A stretch of 64,000 nucleotides of DNA from contig CP085826.1 in assembly GCA_020809705.1 (NCBI GenBank), forward strand, positions 2,852,001 through 2,916,000, in the 5' to 3' direction. Below the pieces are notes generated by a model. The model was not told the origin of the DNA and made no database searches. It was given only the letters and a program-made list of their open reading frames with translations. Shown here piece after piece: positions 10,481 through 24,199 of this stretch; within the stretch, counting starts at the first letter, position 1, and each line of letters opens with the position of its first letter. The stretch comes from Calonectria ilicicola (Eukaryota > Ascomycota > Sordariomycetes > Hypocreales > Nectriaceae). The position numbers and the translations under genes are program-made.

Positions 10481-10599
10481 ACATACAACAGCAGGGATTC
10501 GCTGGTCGTCACCGACCCAACTACTAGTCCGCCCCTCATCGGCTTATCTATGGGAGAGCGGACGGGATCCCGAGTTTTCCGATGGGTATGGTCGTATGT
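10481..10599 (-). rRNA. 5S rRNA, dispersed single copy
   Basis: 119 nt on the minus strand with paired ends (ACATACGACC at the 5' end, GTTGTATGT at the 3' end). The internal control element AGTTGGGTCGGTGACGACCA and the conserved GCGAATCCCTGCTGTTG 3' part match filamentous-fungal 5S rRNA. An eight-nucleotide T-run immediately follows on the transcribed strand (A-run at 10473-10480), the Pol III terminator. A lone 5S gene among protein genes is the usual arrangement in Pezizomycotina, unlike yeast, where 5S sits in the rDNA unit. It diverges from NUG1 with a 218-bp spacer. Confidence 0.95.
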
Positions 10600-10817
10600 A
10601 CCAGAGGCTTTCGCGATTTAGCTTATGTCCTCGCATTTTTGTGGCCCACAACAGCCACAAAATTTCTTTCACCACCCAGTGGGGCTAAAGGCGGTGTACC
10701 CAAACAGCCGGCAGAATCGACATCCCACCTAATTTTTTTTATCAAGCAAAAAAATCCGTTTTGATCAACTCTGAGAGGCCGAGTTAGCCAGTATTGTCAT
10801 ATTAAAACTGCACCACA

Positions 10818-12543
10818 ATGGCCGGCTCAATCAACAAACCCAAGAGTAAGTCTCGGAAATGGGTTCTTTGCCTCTTAATTACATGACCCCATTTATTAAT
10901 TCAATGATACAGAGCCCAAGTCCAAGCGCGGAACCACTCGCCTTCGTCACAAGATCGAGAAGGCCTCAGCCGCCAAGCAAAGAAAGCAGCGCAAGCTCGC
11001 AAAGAAGAACCCGGAATGGCGTTCCAAGCTAAAGAAGGATCCTGGTATCCCCAATCTGTTTCCTTACAAGGAGAAGCTCCTCCAGGAAATTGAGGAAAAG
11101 CGCATGAAAAAGGCCGAGGAGGTGCAGAAGCGAAAAGAGGAGGCAAAGGCGGCCAAAGCAGCCAAGACGGGTGTCAACAAGGATGCTGAGGTCATGGAGG
11201 ACGCCGAGGTTGAGGAGGGCGATATTGATGACATGAATGACGAAGACATGGACGAGGAGGTCGACGAGTCGAACCCCATGGCTGCTCTCATTGCTAGTGC
11301 TCGAGCCGCTGCAGCCAAGTACGACCGCCAATTGGCTGCCGACGACGACGACGAGATGGATGAAGATGACGACAGCGAAGGCTCCGATAACGAGCGTGGT
11401 GGTGAAATGTCTGTTGGCCAGGCTACCTCGCGAAAAACCTATGACAAGGTGTTCAAGCAGGTTGTTGAGCAGGCTGATGTCGTTCTCTACGTTCTCGATG
11501 CCCGCGATCCCGAGGCCACTCGTTCTCGTGAAGTCGAGCGCAGCGTCATGGCTGCCGCCTCTGGAGGCAAGCGATTGATCCTTATCCTCAACAAGGTGGA
11601 TTTGATCCCTCCCAAGGTCCTCCACGACTGGCTCATCTACCTTCGCCGCTACTTCCCAACCCTGCCTCTCAGGGCCTCCAGCGCCGCCTCCAACGCCCAC
11701 ACCTTTAACCACCGCGATGTGACCGTTCAGAGCACTTCGACTGCTCTCTTCAAAGCTCTGAAGAGTTTTGCTGCTACCCGGCAATTGAAGCGTGCCGTGT
11801 CGGTCGGTGTTATCGGTTATCCCAACGTGGGTAAGAGTTCCGTTATCAACGCTCTTCTCTCGAGGATGAGCGGTAAGGGCGGTAGCTCATCGAGGGCATG
11901 CCCTGCCGGCGCTGAGGCTGGTGTTACGACAAGCATCCGCTCTGTCAAGATCGACAGCAAGCTCACCCTGCTCGATTCGCCGGGTGTTGTGTTCCCATCT
12001 TCCTCTTCCATCCAGGCTGGCGGCCTTGTGTCCTTGAAGAACGCCACGGAAGCACATGCCCACCTCGTCCTTCTCAACGCTGTGCCTCCCAAACAAATTG
12101 ACGACCCCATTCCTGCAGTGTCTCTCCTTCTCAAGCGTCTCTCTTCATCTCCTGAACTGTTGGAGAAGCTAACCGGCGTTTACGATATCCCAGCTCTGAT
12201 GCCCAGCCGCACTGATGGAGACACCACAACCGACTTCCTTGTCCAGGTCGCTCGCAAGCGTGGTCGCATTGGAAGGGGTGGTATCCCTAACATTAACGCA
12301 GCTGCCATGACCGTCATTACTGACTGGCGCGATGGCCGTATCCAGGGCTGGGTTGAGCCTCCCGCCCTGCCTGTGGAGTCCAGCACATCTTCTGCTAAGC
12401 CTGCTGTGAAGAACGCGGGAGAGGATGAGGTTGCTCCCGACCAGAAGCAAATCGTTACCGAGTGGGCTGCTGAGTTCAAGCTGGAAGGCCTGTGGGGCGA
12501 TGACAGTGCTGCTGATGGCAACGGTGATGCTATGGAACAGTAG
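10818..12543 (+). CDS. NUG1: Nucleolar circularly permuted GTPase, Nug1/GNL3-like
   Basis: Exon 1 is only 28 nt (10818-10845), intron 10846-10912 (67 bp, GTAAGT..ACAG), exon 2 10913-12543; 552 residues. Order: Lys/Arg-rich nucleolar-targeting N-terminus with the GN3L/Grn1 basic region (about 10-60), charged coiled coil, acidic stretch (about 105-165), then a permuted GTPase domain. G4 NKVDL is near residue 236, before G1 GYPNVGKSS near 311 and G3 DSPG near 365. This permuted order defines the YlqF/MMR-HSR1 group. Yeast Nug1 (~520 residues) assembles pre-60S particles in nucleolus and nucleus; S. pombe Grn1 and human nucleostemin are relatives. Convergent with DIS3, 213 bp between stop codons. 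Confidence 0.93.
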
Positions 12544-12756
12544 GAGAAAAAAAGGCGGTTGTCGGTTCTTCATGACGGTCGGTACATGATTTGTTCATAG
12601 GAAAGTAAGGCGTTCCAAGGTTGGTTAGTAATGCGGATTCAAACCGCGCATATACACTTCATATAAACATTCTATTTCCTAACTCCTATCTTCTTTTTCA
12701 CTGTAAATCTTCAATGCCATGTGACTATGATTCCCGAACTGAACATGCTGCATTAT

Positions 12757-15700
12757 CTATGACTCCAGTAATTCCATCTTAACACCCCTCTTGCCCGTTG
12801 CCTCGTCTTTCTCGTCCTGGACCCTAACCTTGACCTTTTGAAAGAGCTCCACCTTGATCTCCCTGCTGCCTTTGGTCGTGAGAGTGTACGTCTCAGCATC
12901 AAAGTCGGCTTCAGGCTCAGTTTCGGCGAGATCCCTGAGGCGAATCAGACCTTCAATACCGAACCGAGGAACCAACACGACGAAACCGTTGCTGAAAATC
13001 TTCATTACAAAGGCCTCTTCCTCAGCAACCTTGCCCTTAAGAGCCTGGCCGACATAATATGCAATACTTGCACGGCCCGCCATTTGGGCATTGCGATGGC
13101 GCACGTTGATGTTCTTGCAGACGGCCTCGAGACGACCACGGCTGCGAACAGTTGGGTGTACAGCTTCATAGCCAATCGAGGCAGCAAGCTGGCGATGGGC
13201 AAGTAGATCGGCATAACGACGAATGGGAGAGGTGAAGTGCGTGTAAATCTCAGATGCAAGACCGTAATGGCGGAATTCAGGATAGGCTTGAGTGCCTGAG
13301 CAGAAGTATTCGGCACTCATCATGCAGCGAGTGGCCATGATTCGAACGAGGGTGTTGAAAAATGGGTTGTTTTCGTCAACACATTGATCAAGAGAATCTG
13401 CAAGTGCTTTGCTTGAGTCAGTGCGCAGCTCCAGGCCACGCTTGGTACGAAGCTGATTAGCAAGCTCGTCAAAGTTGGTCTTGGGAGGAGCGCCGTGGCG
13501 ACGAAGGATAGCGGTTTGAGGGAACGCGTCGTAGATTTTGGCGGCAACGCTCACATTGGCGAAAAGCATGAATTCCTCAACAAGTGAGTTCGTATCAAGA
13601 AGCTCCTTTGTCTTCACGTCGATGGGGTCCGACGTTTCGGACTCAGTTTGGACCTTGACTTCGGGAGAAGACAGGCTGAGGGCTCCGGCATCCATTCGCT
13701 TCTTCTTCAACTTCTTGGAAAGGGCAAGCAGCATGCGCATTCCATTTGTGAGGTCGTCTTGCTGAGAATCATCATCGATTCTAAGTTGAGCTTGTTCGTA
13801 GCTGAACGCCTCGCGAGATTTGATGACCGACTTAGTGAAGCGGACATTGACAATATCGGCACTTTCGTTAAGTTCCCAGAGCACAGAGAATGCATAACGC
13901 TCTACATACGGCTTGAGAGAGCAGAGATCTGTTCCGAGAAGAGGTGGAAGCATGTCAATTCGTTTGTCGACAAGGTAGACAGTTGTGCCTCGGATACTGG
14001 CTTCCGTGTCCATCGCGTTGGCTGGTTTGACGAAGTGTGAAACATCGGCGATATGAACACCCACTTCAAAATTTCCGTTGGGCAATTTTCTAGCATGGAG
14101 GGCGTCATCGATATCTTGACAGCCAGGAGGATCAATGCTGCAAATAAGAAGTCCTCTCAAGTCTTCTCTGTCTCGCCAACCTGGATCGTCAGTGGTGGCC
14201 GGCACCTTCCAATCATGGCCTTCCTTGGGAAGACAATCAAGGACAGTCTTTGGGAACGGCCGATATTGGACGTCCCATTCGAGCAGCAATGCCTCGGTCT
14301 CGGCTGCTTTTGTCTCTAGCTCTCCTAAAGATCGTACGAAATGGCCAACAGGATGCCTCGAGTCACGTTCCCAGGAGTCGATGGCAACCAAGAGTCGCTT
14401 GCCCAAAAGCTCCGAAACTTGTCGCGTACGCAGACGGATTTTGGGAATTTTCTTGTCCATGGGAATGAGGAAAACATTGTCCTGTTTGCGCCCCTGGCCC
14501 GAAGCTTTGCTGGCAGATGAGGGATCGATGTGACCAACGTACTGGCGCCAGTTGCGCTTAATGACACCTACAACCTTTGCGGTTGGCTGTGGACGGCTTT
14601 CGGATGTGCTCTTTTGGGTTTTCTTGACTTGCTCCTGGAGAGCTTTTCGCTCCTTTTCAGATACAAAGTCCTGGCCTTCCTCGGCATCGGCATTCTCATT
14701 CTTGGTAATGGAATCTTCCTCGATAATCTTGGTCGACGGCTCCTTCCACTGTTCTTGGGGAAGGACCTCGACCACAACAACGTCGCCATCAATCGCTCGG
14801 TTGATGTTCTCCCGCCCAAGAACTAGCAGTGGCTTAGGGAATGCTGGGACCTTGATGGATCCTTCAAGGTAGTTGTATGGAGAAACGTTGAAGATTCCCT
14901 GATGCATCAGGCCGGCCTTGACACCAGTCATCATCTTTGATAGAGTGAAATATTCGGGATAGAGCATTTGGCCGGGTTTTTTGAACCCTCCTTGGTTTTG
15001 CGATTCAGCAACCAGGTCGAGAAGTCTTTCTCCATCTTCAAGCCCACTGACATAATCTCTGAGAGAAGCTGCGTGGAGGCCATCCTCCTTGGCTTTTCGA
15101 AGGTTATCTTGATCGTCACTGAGCATCACCACAACCGGTACCTTTTTGGCCTTTGTCTGGGTCAAGTGCTCTCCATACCACTTTACAGCCTGTCGGACAG
15201 CTCGATCATTTCGGTCATTGACAGACTCATTGGGTTCCCGCCGAATAAAGGTTTCCAGTCTAAAGTCGTTGAAGAAGACGTAGAATCTCTTGTCCTCGCT
15301 CTTGGTCAAACCTACTAGCCGGTTGTAAAGAGGCAAGGACCGGTTGCGCAGTTCTTCCAAAACAGTCTGAAGAATGATGACGTCGTAGAAACTTGAGCTT
15401 TGCTCAAAAAGATCCATGGCGTTCAACAACGCATTTGTGTCAGGGACCAAGTAGTGCCCTTGGGGGAATTCCTTCGTGCCTGCAGGTTTGTCCGAAAGGA
15501 CGAATGGCTGGGCTACCCAGTTGTTAGTATATTATCAAAAAGGAGACAGGCTTCTATACTTGCCTTCCTGTGCTGCGTTCCTCGGCACATGCTGGAGACA
15601 GGCCTTGCAGAGCTTGGAGGAGCATGGGATGTCGGTTCGAAGGTAGACTTCTCGCACAATTTTCTGGACCTTGCCGCTCCGAGTCGAGCGGACGTAAACT

Positions 15701-15759
15701 TTGCTCGAAATGTTTGACGCTAACGCGTCGACATCCTGTGTCCGCTTCAGGCTGGTCAT
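12757..15759 (-). CDS. DIS3: Exosome exo/endoribonuclease Dis3 (Rrp44)
   Basis: Exons (minus strand) 15564-15759 and 12757-15512; 983 residues, close to yeast Rrp44 (~1000). The 51-bp intron has a GC donor (GCAAGT) and AG acceptor with a perfect TACTAAC branch site; only this donor keeps the frame. N-terminal CR3 cysteines (CSSKLCKAC, about 45-53), PIN endonuclease domain starting VPDTNALL (about 87), two cold-shock domains, the RNB catalytic domain with IDPPGCQDIDDALH (about 520-540), where the aspartates bind the two metal ions, and THFTSPIRRYADLLAHRQL, then a C-terminal S1 domain. It is the processive 3'-5' activity of the RNA exosome, needed for rRNA maturation, snRNA/snoRNA trimming and RNA surveillance. 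Start ATG 15757-15759 (MTSLKRTQ). Confidence 0.96.
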
Positions 15760-18700
15760 TTTGGCCTGCTTTCCTCCCTCACTGCAAAGGCGATTCAATA
15801 TGAGGATGATGAAAACGTTGATGGGGTTTGCATCAAAAGCAGCTAGTGCAGTTCTTATCGATATGGGATTTCCAGGGACCGAAAATTAACTGCCAACACC
15901 GAATCCACTAGAATTATGAGTTTGGGCAGGATTAACTTCGACTTTCCCCTTCTAGCTGATAAATTGCTTCCCTCTGCTTTGAAATGAAGCTCATTTTGGG
16001 TGTTCTGGAACTTTGCTTTGATATCACATGACTGGGTTGGATGATCACGTGATATGACTAATCATTCTTCACCAATCTGGGCCATTGTATGAGGCTTCAG
16101 CGCTTTGTGCTTTACAAGAAGTTGTGATATTTTCCAAATCGCGATAGCATTCGAAACAATAACCGGTTAATTCATAGGAATTTGTAACAACTCTTTTGTA
16201 GTTGATGATACTACTTCTACTTGTTTTGCCACGTCGAAAGTTGCCCTCCACCAGCATCAGCTGAACTGGACAAGTTCCAGTTGCCGACTGGAAAAATCAT
16301 TTGCTAAAACATGTTAGAAAATGGTGTTTTTATCACCATAGCAATCACCTTTTGCAGTATTGGGGATGATGCTGACGGGTTTGGTAGTCTCATTAACTTT
16401 TGACGTTCTATCGCCCATGCCTTGGCGGGTGCGTTTGACAAACGTAGGCCCTGCAAGGGTTCCAAGAGGGGACAGACAGAATCCCCAGGGTGACGCGTTC
16501 CTTGTTCAGAGCTCTAGGGCCAAGTGGTCTCTACCACCATGGATCGAGGCTCATTGTGGCGAAGTATTTGGCAATATGTGCCATGCTATCCCCGCAGTGG
16601 GTGCGTTGGGACTTTTTCGTTGATAGTGTACTTCGCGCCACTGTTGTCAGATGTTCGTGTATGGTGAACTGTTAGTGTGGCAGGAGTAACGAAGCACTTC
16701 GCTCTTGTCTCACGTCGCTGGCATTTTCACGAATAGCAGCACTCGAGTTAGACATGCCAGGCAAGCTTTGCTCGATTACGAAATCTGTAGTGATCAGGAG
16801 TTCCAAGATGAGGTTAGTTTATCGAATAAGTCTGGGCGTACGATTGACAAAATGGCGATTCCGAACTGGGTCGTTTCATAGGTCAACTTGAGGAGGGCAG
16901 TGTTGCCACTTGCAGACACTAACATGAGAACAGCCGTTGGGTTACGTCCGGGAAGGATCAAATGTTCCTGGACGTTGAGGTCTCCCAGCTGCCTCGGCGT
17001 TTTGACCCATTACCTCCCATCACATGGTCACCGAATAATTGAATGCTGGTTAACCCCACGACTTCAATGTGGCATGGATAACTTCAAGAACAAGACACCT
17101 TGGGTCTTGCGGACTGGCGATGCTACATCACTGCTGCAGGCCGAAGGTTCAGGAATAGCGCCCGCAGTCTTGATGCACGAGAAGCCACACTGCCATCTTG
17201 GTGGGAATATGGTGCAAGTCTTGCTTTACTAGCCATGTTTAGATTTCGGCCGGTTATTGAAGTCATCCGGCTCATTCGGAGGCAACACAATAACGCACTT
17301 GCAACGACGTGCCTTCTAGTGGTGTGTACTAATTGGCCCCATGTGCGTCCTGGTGGGCTCTGTTGCCGGCCTCATGATGCCTCCAACTACGGTAGCCAGT
17401 GGGATAGCGCGAATAAGCACCTCGGAGGACTCTGAGGCGTCCAAACCTGCAGGGTTCTCGTGGAGGCCGCACATCCTAACCTCTTCTGACGACTCACAAG
17501 GCTTCCACGCGGAGCATGTCTTGAATCTGGACACCACCACAACCACCTCTTGACTTCGCCTAACAGTGGATCCTGGCAACCACTGACGCGGAGCTGCAGG
17601 TAGCTATGACTTGCATTGTTCTCTGGAAAGATTTGAAGAGATGGTCACATGGCTGCTACAGTATGTAAACGCCCTGCCGAGGGCCATACCCGGAATGAAA
17701 CGCACAAGCCCATCTAGGCAGGGCTGATGCTGCACCAAAGTTGGTGGTCGACCAGAACGGTCCAGCAATTGATAGACCAGAATGGGACAATCGGGACTGA
17801 TGGAGCCTGCTTACACCGCGCGGGGCTGAATTCGAAAGAATCGGATCAAACGGGCTTCATGTTGCATATTCAGCTACAGGGCCCATTTCGGTTAACATCT
17901 TGTGGGAATTTTGCTTGGCACGAGAGTTAGATCGATTAGCCTATTTTCACCGGGCAGGATTATCTTCACATCTTGCAGCAACCGAATCGGCCGAGAGGCG
18001 TTGGCTTGCACCGCAAATCAGGATACCTTGACATGCGCTTTTGATGCATGGCATCCGCCTGTGGGTTCTATTGATTATCATTCTCGGCAGGCTGCCTCTT
18101 TTGGACATTCCTCGACGGCTGGCGGCCAATACCCAAGGTCAGGTTTCAGCTGTGGCGGCGGAACTCATGTCACCGACGGTCAGAACTCGGAGGAGAAGAC
18201 CAATCATGACCAAGGTGACCATGCTCTCGAGCTTGGGTCCGCGGTTGCAGTCACGAACATCCCTGCAGCCTACCTTAAACCCCACGGAATGACACGGCCG
18301 GCGCAGAGATGCGATGCCAGCCGGGTAGAAAAGGTCTCGACTAATATTGAGCCAGCCATTACGGGCGCTGATAACTATGGAGAAGAAGCTGCTCATGCAG
18401 CCGGATTGCCCATATGGCACAGTCGAGTCAGGGACGTGCGCGAGGGATGGAGTCTCTTTGGTTGAAGCTTTACATGGCATCCACACTTGACGAGTTGAGC
18501 AAATGCCCATCAGCAGCCGGAGCGTCGAGATTTGCACTCACGGGCAGAGATATCCGTGCCATCTCGTCGGGCCTCCTAGGGGCCCGCATGGCATTGCCGC
18601 GCACCAGTTGTTGGCTTGGAATTGACGCTTGGCGAGCAGCTTGCTGGATGCAGGCGCCCTGGCCGGAAGAGAAGCTGTTTGGTGCGCACCATGCATGCCA

Positions 18701-21700
18701 CTTGAGAAGCAGCAGTGGAGCCGGAGCTGCACCTGGCTGGCCATGGAAAGTCTCATCGTGCCTCAGTCTGGTTATCCAAGCTCTGCAGTGGTAGCCGGCT
18801 CTCGTCCTAGTCGCTTACATACAAAGTGCCATTTTACGCCCGGGAATATGGATGTTGGTAACATCTCACATTGGCGTGGCTGCGACCGGTGAGCAGTGCT
18901 TCTGGGGCCGGATGCTGATCCATGTGACGGCAAGGGCAGAAGCAAGTTGCTGAATCGGGAAACCCATGACGCTGGGTTGTCTGCTGAACCCAGGATCTTT
19001 ACGAAGCGACCCCCAAAGAGCTTGATACCGCAGCGCGTCTGGGAAAGGCTCACGGGGTCGCGATTAGCGTGCGACATGCATCTAAGGTGCAAGGAAAATC
19101 CGGAAGATGCAGGACATTTTGATGGACGACAAGAGCGCGCGGGTCGAGGATGCTAGGCAAGCCAACCTGACTGCAGTCTGACCTCATCTGCACCGCATAT
19201 ACTCAAAGAGGACGAGCTACGAAGATGAGGGGCTGCGCTAGAGCTTGGAACCCATGTTTCCCAGAGAACGACGCGAGACCTATGGGGTTGACCCGCTGCC
19301 ATTTGAAATCTGGGCGTCGGGGTGCTATTTGATTACAGCACGTTTACAGAGCTCCCTGCGCATAATTCACACCCATCCGGCTTCCAAGGAACAACTTCTC
19401 GAATTGGCGTTTTTTTTTTTCTTTCTCTCTCAGGAACCGGGAGCGGCCGCCTTAGTACGCGCGGTAGGCATGATGTGAATTTTCTCTAGTACAAATCACC
19501 TGTACGGTTTAGTAATTCTCTTGCCCAGGACGCGGACTTATTTCTCATCTTGTTAGTGCGAGACTGCGATGAGGGGTCTCATGGGGATACACCGCCCTCT
19601 AACAAGCGACTCCTACGGTATCTAGTCAAGGTCGCTGAAGAGGGGTTCGGCTGTGGGCTTTGACCGCATTCTGCACATAGCGTCCACATTGGTCAGGCAG
19701 GCCAGGTGGGCATGGGTCTGGGGACGAGGGGCGAGACAAGCCTGCGGCACCAAACAGGCCCCAGAAGATGCTCATTCAAGCTGGCGCAGGGTCAACATGA
19801 TTGGTTCTGCTACCTAGACAAAGAGAGAGTGGCCTTGCTTGGTATCACAAGACGACGCACCTGGCTGGAGGTTGAGGAAGCCTGACAGGGATGGGCATCA
19901 GGGCGATGCAATGCGGCCCCATTTTTCTGGAGCAAGTATGATCTATTTTCAGTAGGATCGCGTTTGGGAGTGAAAGCAAAACGACAAGCAGGCCTCTCGA
20001 TGACTCAAAGGTACGATGAAGTTCCGGTGAGGAAGAACCGGCAAGGTCGGAGACGGCGGACTAGGAAAATGATGATTCGAGGCAATGCCGAGGTGGATAA
20101 TTAATTGGGGCTAGCATCAAGAACAGCAACAAGGTTTCACAGCCGACGGAGCGTCTACCCGAAGAACTCAAAGCGGCGGCAGGTCGTCATCTCATACGAC
20201 GCCAACGAGCCATTATTAGGATGAGGCGATCAACATGGCCTACCACCTGTTCCAGTAGGTGACGGTTTTTGTGAGTCACCAGGTGCTCATGGGGAGCGGC
20301 TGGGCCCACAAGAGACGCACAAAGAGAGATGTAATGATGGGCATCTCGCCGAGAAACATGGTATAGTGAGCATGATAATGGAAACGGTGAGGTAAAGTAG
20401 GAAACGGATAGGTAGAGAACAAAGCACTCCAAGGAGGGGTGCTAACCTCGTGGCGGGGCAGTTAGCGTTGCGCCAGAAGCGCCGCCGCGGAGTGCAGCGT
20501 GCGTTAATCGCTAGAGCCACCCACGGTCTGGTCAGTAGCGTATAACTGGGACGCGATGGAAGATTGTGGCTTGATGGTTCGCGAGTCTGGGATGGGAGTC
20601 TTTGGGAGTCGTTGGGCAAAGCTAAGGCTGTAAAGTGGGTTGAGGTCAAAGCATCACGAGGGCGAGTCGATCGTCACGTCGAATGGATCCAAGACAAGAC
20701 CCATCAGCGGGCCATGTTTCTCGCGTATCTCGTCTGGACGACTAATCCAAGGAAAATGGGTGTTGGAGGGAGGGAGGTCAATCGAGAAGGACCATTCGCT
20801 GACCGTGGCATTGGTTAGCCCGTTTCCGGTGGAGGCACGGCGACCAGACGGGATGGTGATGCATGGCATTGACATGGGAACCCATGGCGGACTCTGGGGG
20901 AGCCACTAGGGCGCGCATGGCAAGTATGGCCATGTCTCGCTGAGGCGACCAGTGGCGGGTGGGCTGTGGCTTCTCGCATTTCTTTTTCTTTTTCGTTGTC
21001 TGAAATGTGTGTCTGATATCTGGCATTTGCGCGTGCTGGGAAGAGAAGGGATGGACGCACGCGGGAGCTGTGCGTGAGCGGGGACGGACGGGGACGGATG
21101 GTGGTGGTGGTGGTGGCAGTGGTGGTGGTGGACGTCTGGGGTTTTGGGGCGATCGTTCCCGCACCTCCCCAACTCCCCCCCAAATTGCAGAGCTTGTTGA
21201 TCTGCCTGGGCCTGTGGGTGTGAATGGCGCGCCGGGCAGGTCGACATCGACAGGGACATGGGTGTGACGGGCGCCGGGCTGCCGAGTCCTTGTTTGCTTG
21301 TGAATGGCAGGCAAACATGCATTGCATTGATATCTACATCCATGAATGGACACGGCACAGGAAGTCAACGAGACGGCCAGTTTGGTTTGGTTGCGAGCCA
21401 TTCCACGCGCCATAGTCTCCTCCTCGGGCCCATAGACCTCCATCCTGCCATGCAGTCTTTGATGCTAACTCGTTAGGATCTCTCCGGAGCTTCTGCGCCA
21501 GGCGAGCCAGGGCTCTTTGGGCTCGGAGCTCCCTGGAGCTGTGGCGCCAACCTGGGTGACGAGCGGAAATGTTAGGCGCATGGCTGGCATTAGCGCCACC
21601 TAGCGGCATCGCATCACTGTTGATGGCATCCCGCCGTTCCAACGTCGGTCTTGTTTTGCATCGTGGGTTTTCCAACGGGGGATCCGCCAAGAGCTCCAAT

Positions 21701-24199
21701 GACGCCGTTCAATATTCACTAACTCACACTACACTCACTCACGACTTGATCACAAGCGGTCAAGCACGAGGGCCTGGAACCTAGAGATAAAGAACGAGAG
21801 TCAACAGCTGAGGGGGGAGCAGCAAAGTAGGCCAACCAGAGGATTGACATTTGAGGCCACTCACACCAAAACCAAGGAGCCTCTTTTATCAGACCTATTA
21901 GGTTCCGTCTCAATGTGGCCCAATGAATTCATCAGACCATTTGAGGCTGGCGCTAAACGATAACTTGGATTCTTAGGCGCGACTTATACGACATGGAGCA
22001 GTCTCGACAGCGCAACGGCGAACTGCGTGTCACAGCGCCTCAAACAACGTCGAGCGCCCGTTTGGCAGCATCGCAGATAAGTTTTGGCAAGGGATGGTGG
22101 GCCCAGATGCTCTCTCCTGAACCGGATCGCCGAAGGAGGCTTAGATGTAGCTGTGGGAGGCATGCGATGGGCAAGACATGTACAGAAACAAAGGGCAAGG
22201 CGAGACAGTCCAGTCAAATGCGAGACAACACGCTCGCCGTCTTGATAGGCGGCCACCGGCCCTAAGCCATCTGCGGATGGAGACTCGCTAGGATGTTTTT
22301 CCTTATTCCTCGGTGTGCAGATTCTGTGACGAGTAGGCTTGCATCAAGCCCTGACCGAGTGAAAATGTCAGAGTCCCAACTTGGCCGTCTTTCGTGGCCA
22401 TCCGTTCTGGGTGCGACGCAGGCCGGGATGCGGGGGGAGAGTGCAAGTGCAGACTCAGCGTCGCACAGGGCCAGAAGAGTACGTCGCGATCGCAGGGGTG
22501 GAACAGCGATCCGGGGTTTGTCGTCGTAGATTCCCGGCAGGCCTTTTTTTTTTACTTTTTGTTTGTCACTATACCCGCTGTTTAGGGGGTGTTTTACATT
22601 TTGATCCCCAGGCCCGGACATGCTATTGAGCAAAGCTCCCTCGTTCAATATACAGCCATTACATGCCATGACGAAATCACAACCCTGGCCTTTTTTAGCT
22701 CTGAATGCACGGTTGCACGACAAGACACAAAGCAACGAGGGATGGAGAGGAATAACTCGCAGGTTGCCCCCGTCACACGAACACAGCACGGTGCGACACC
22801 CAGACCCGGCGTCGCGGATCGGGTTCACCATATAGAATAGCTCCAATCATGAACCAACAAGAACAACGGATTCCGGTGAGGGGCTAAGGAAAAAAAAGCA
22901 AATGCAGGTGCATCAATCAAAGATCACGACGAGGCTTTTTTTTTTTCTTTTTTCGGCCAAGTGTCTGGTAAGGAATAGAGCGGGAGAGAAAAAAGTGAGA
23001 CCCTTTGTCCCAAACCGTCATGTTAATGAGATGGGCGTCAGGCATGGTACATGTTCCGTGTGCCCGACTCGTCTGGAGAGTGACACAAATGACCTTTAAT
23101 AGGTAATAGATGCAAAGACATGGCTTGTCGTGAGGTTAATGGGCAAAGTTCCAATGACGGACTCAGCAGACTGGAGCGTCCGGGACACATGGGCATCTGG
23201 CATTGATTGATACCTTGTCGCAGCTAGAAGCACGGGCAAAAATTAAGTGGTTTATCTTTTTCGTCGTTGCAGGGGGGTGGAAGCTGACATTGATGACGCC
23301 GGATCCATGTTGGTGTCATTCATGCTCGTGCCTTGGCTTTTGGGATGCAGGATACATGCTCATGCTGATGCTCGGGTTCAACCAACCACAGCAACCGGCC
23401 AACCAGTTTTGTTCCTTATTCCCCGGTCGGGACGGGGATGGGTAGGATTGCCTCTAGTTTTGCATCTATTCACTCGATTGATTGCGCAAAGTTGCGGGCG
23501 GACGGGCGGCGGCGGCGCAGGAGGGCTTCTATCCAGGATTGCAGGCAGCAGAAAAGTGCAGCGGCGGGAGGCAGTGGTTGGCGGCGGCAACGAGCACGCC
23601 CCCTCCCCGGAGCACGACTAGATAATTGATTGCATGTAAGGATTCGAAGACGCGGTGATTTGAGGGCTAAATTCCAAGTGACGTCCTGGGACAGAATGAA
23701 ACCCATGCGAGGGGTCTAGATTCGCGCAAGCCGACAGGGCCTGGAGGGGAGCTCCCCTTTGCGGCACCCGGCTGGCATTTCGGGTCACTCTCAGTCACTC
23801 GCTCACTCTTTTTTTTTATCTTTTCTTTTTGGGTTTCTTGATGCCGTATACTTGTTTGTTTGCCCTGGCCGCCATATCCCGCATATGGCCCATCCGTATC
23901 ACTTTGGTTAGGCGCTCATCTACAGATAAAGCTACCTCGACCCGCTGTGAACTAAAGATACGACGCCGCCTCGTGTTTATCATATCATCATGCCGTGGTC
24001 GATTTCGCCACGCTTCTTCTTTGTCATGTTTTCCATTTTTGGATGCTGAGCTCACGAGGTGCATGGGTGCAGGGCATTTCCGTCGACATTGCCATCCCGC
24101 TCACTTCCTCTTCCGAGTCTTATTCTTCCTATTGCTCTTCTTACTCTCTCTTGGTGCCCGCTAGCGCACGCTTTTCGCCGTTCACTCCCCAAGCCTTCA
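15760..24199. other. 8.4-kb gene-poor interval
   Basis: GC is near 50% yet no frame shows recognisable domains or splice-consistent exons. The longest frames (17902-18465, 187 codons; minus 22262-22846, 194 codons; minus 20778-21443, 221 codons) have the Arg/Ser/Cys/His-heavy composition of chance translation. No transposon ends, long direct repeats or strongly C-to-T-biased segments seen. Simple repeats are listed separately. Could hold non-coding transcripts or distal regulatory DNA. Confidence 0.5.
21080..21131 (+). repeat. GGGGACGGA tandem pair and (GGT)n microsatellite
   Basis: Two copies of GGGGACGGA (21080-21098) run directly into a GGT trinucleotide run interrupted once by GGCA (21100-21131). 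The minus strand gives His/Pro-rich pseudo-reading frames, which explains the longer chance frames here. Confidence 0.85.

Noticed and set aside
11029..11784. 251-codon minus frame opposite NUG1
   Set aside because: Antisense shadow of the acidic and GTPase region of NUG1.
20778..21443. 221-codon minus frame with poly-Pro
   Set aside because: The poly-Pro is simply the GGT microsatellite read in reverse; flanks lack coding signal.
22262..22846. 194-codon minus frame
   Set aside because: No recognisable motif, overlapped by four + frames of similar quality; consistent with chance.
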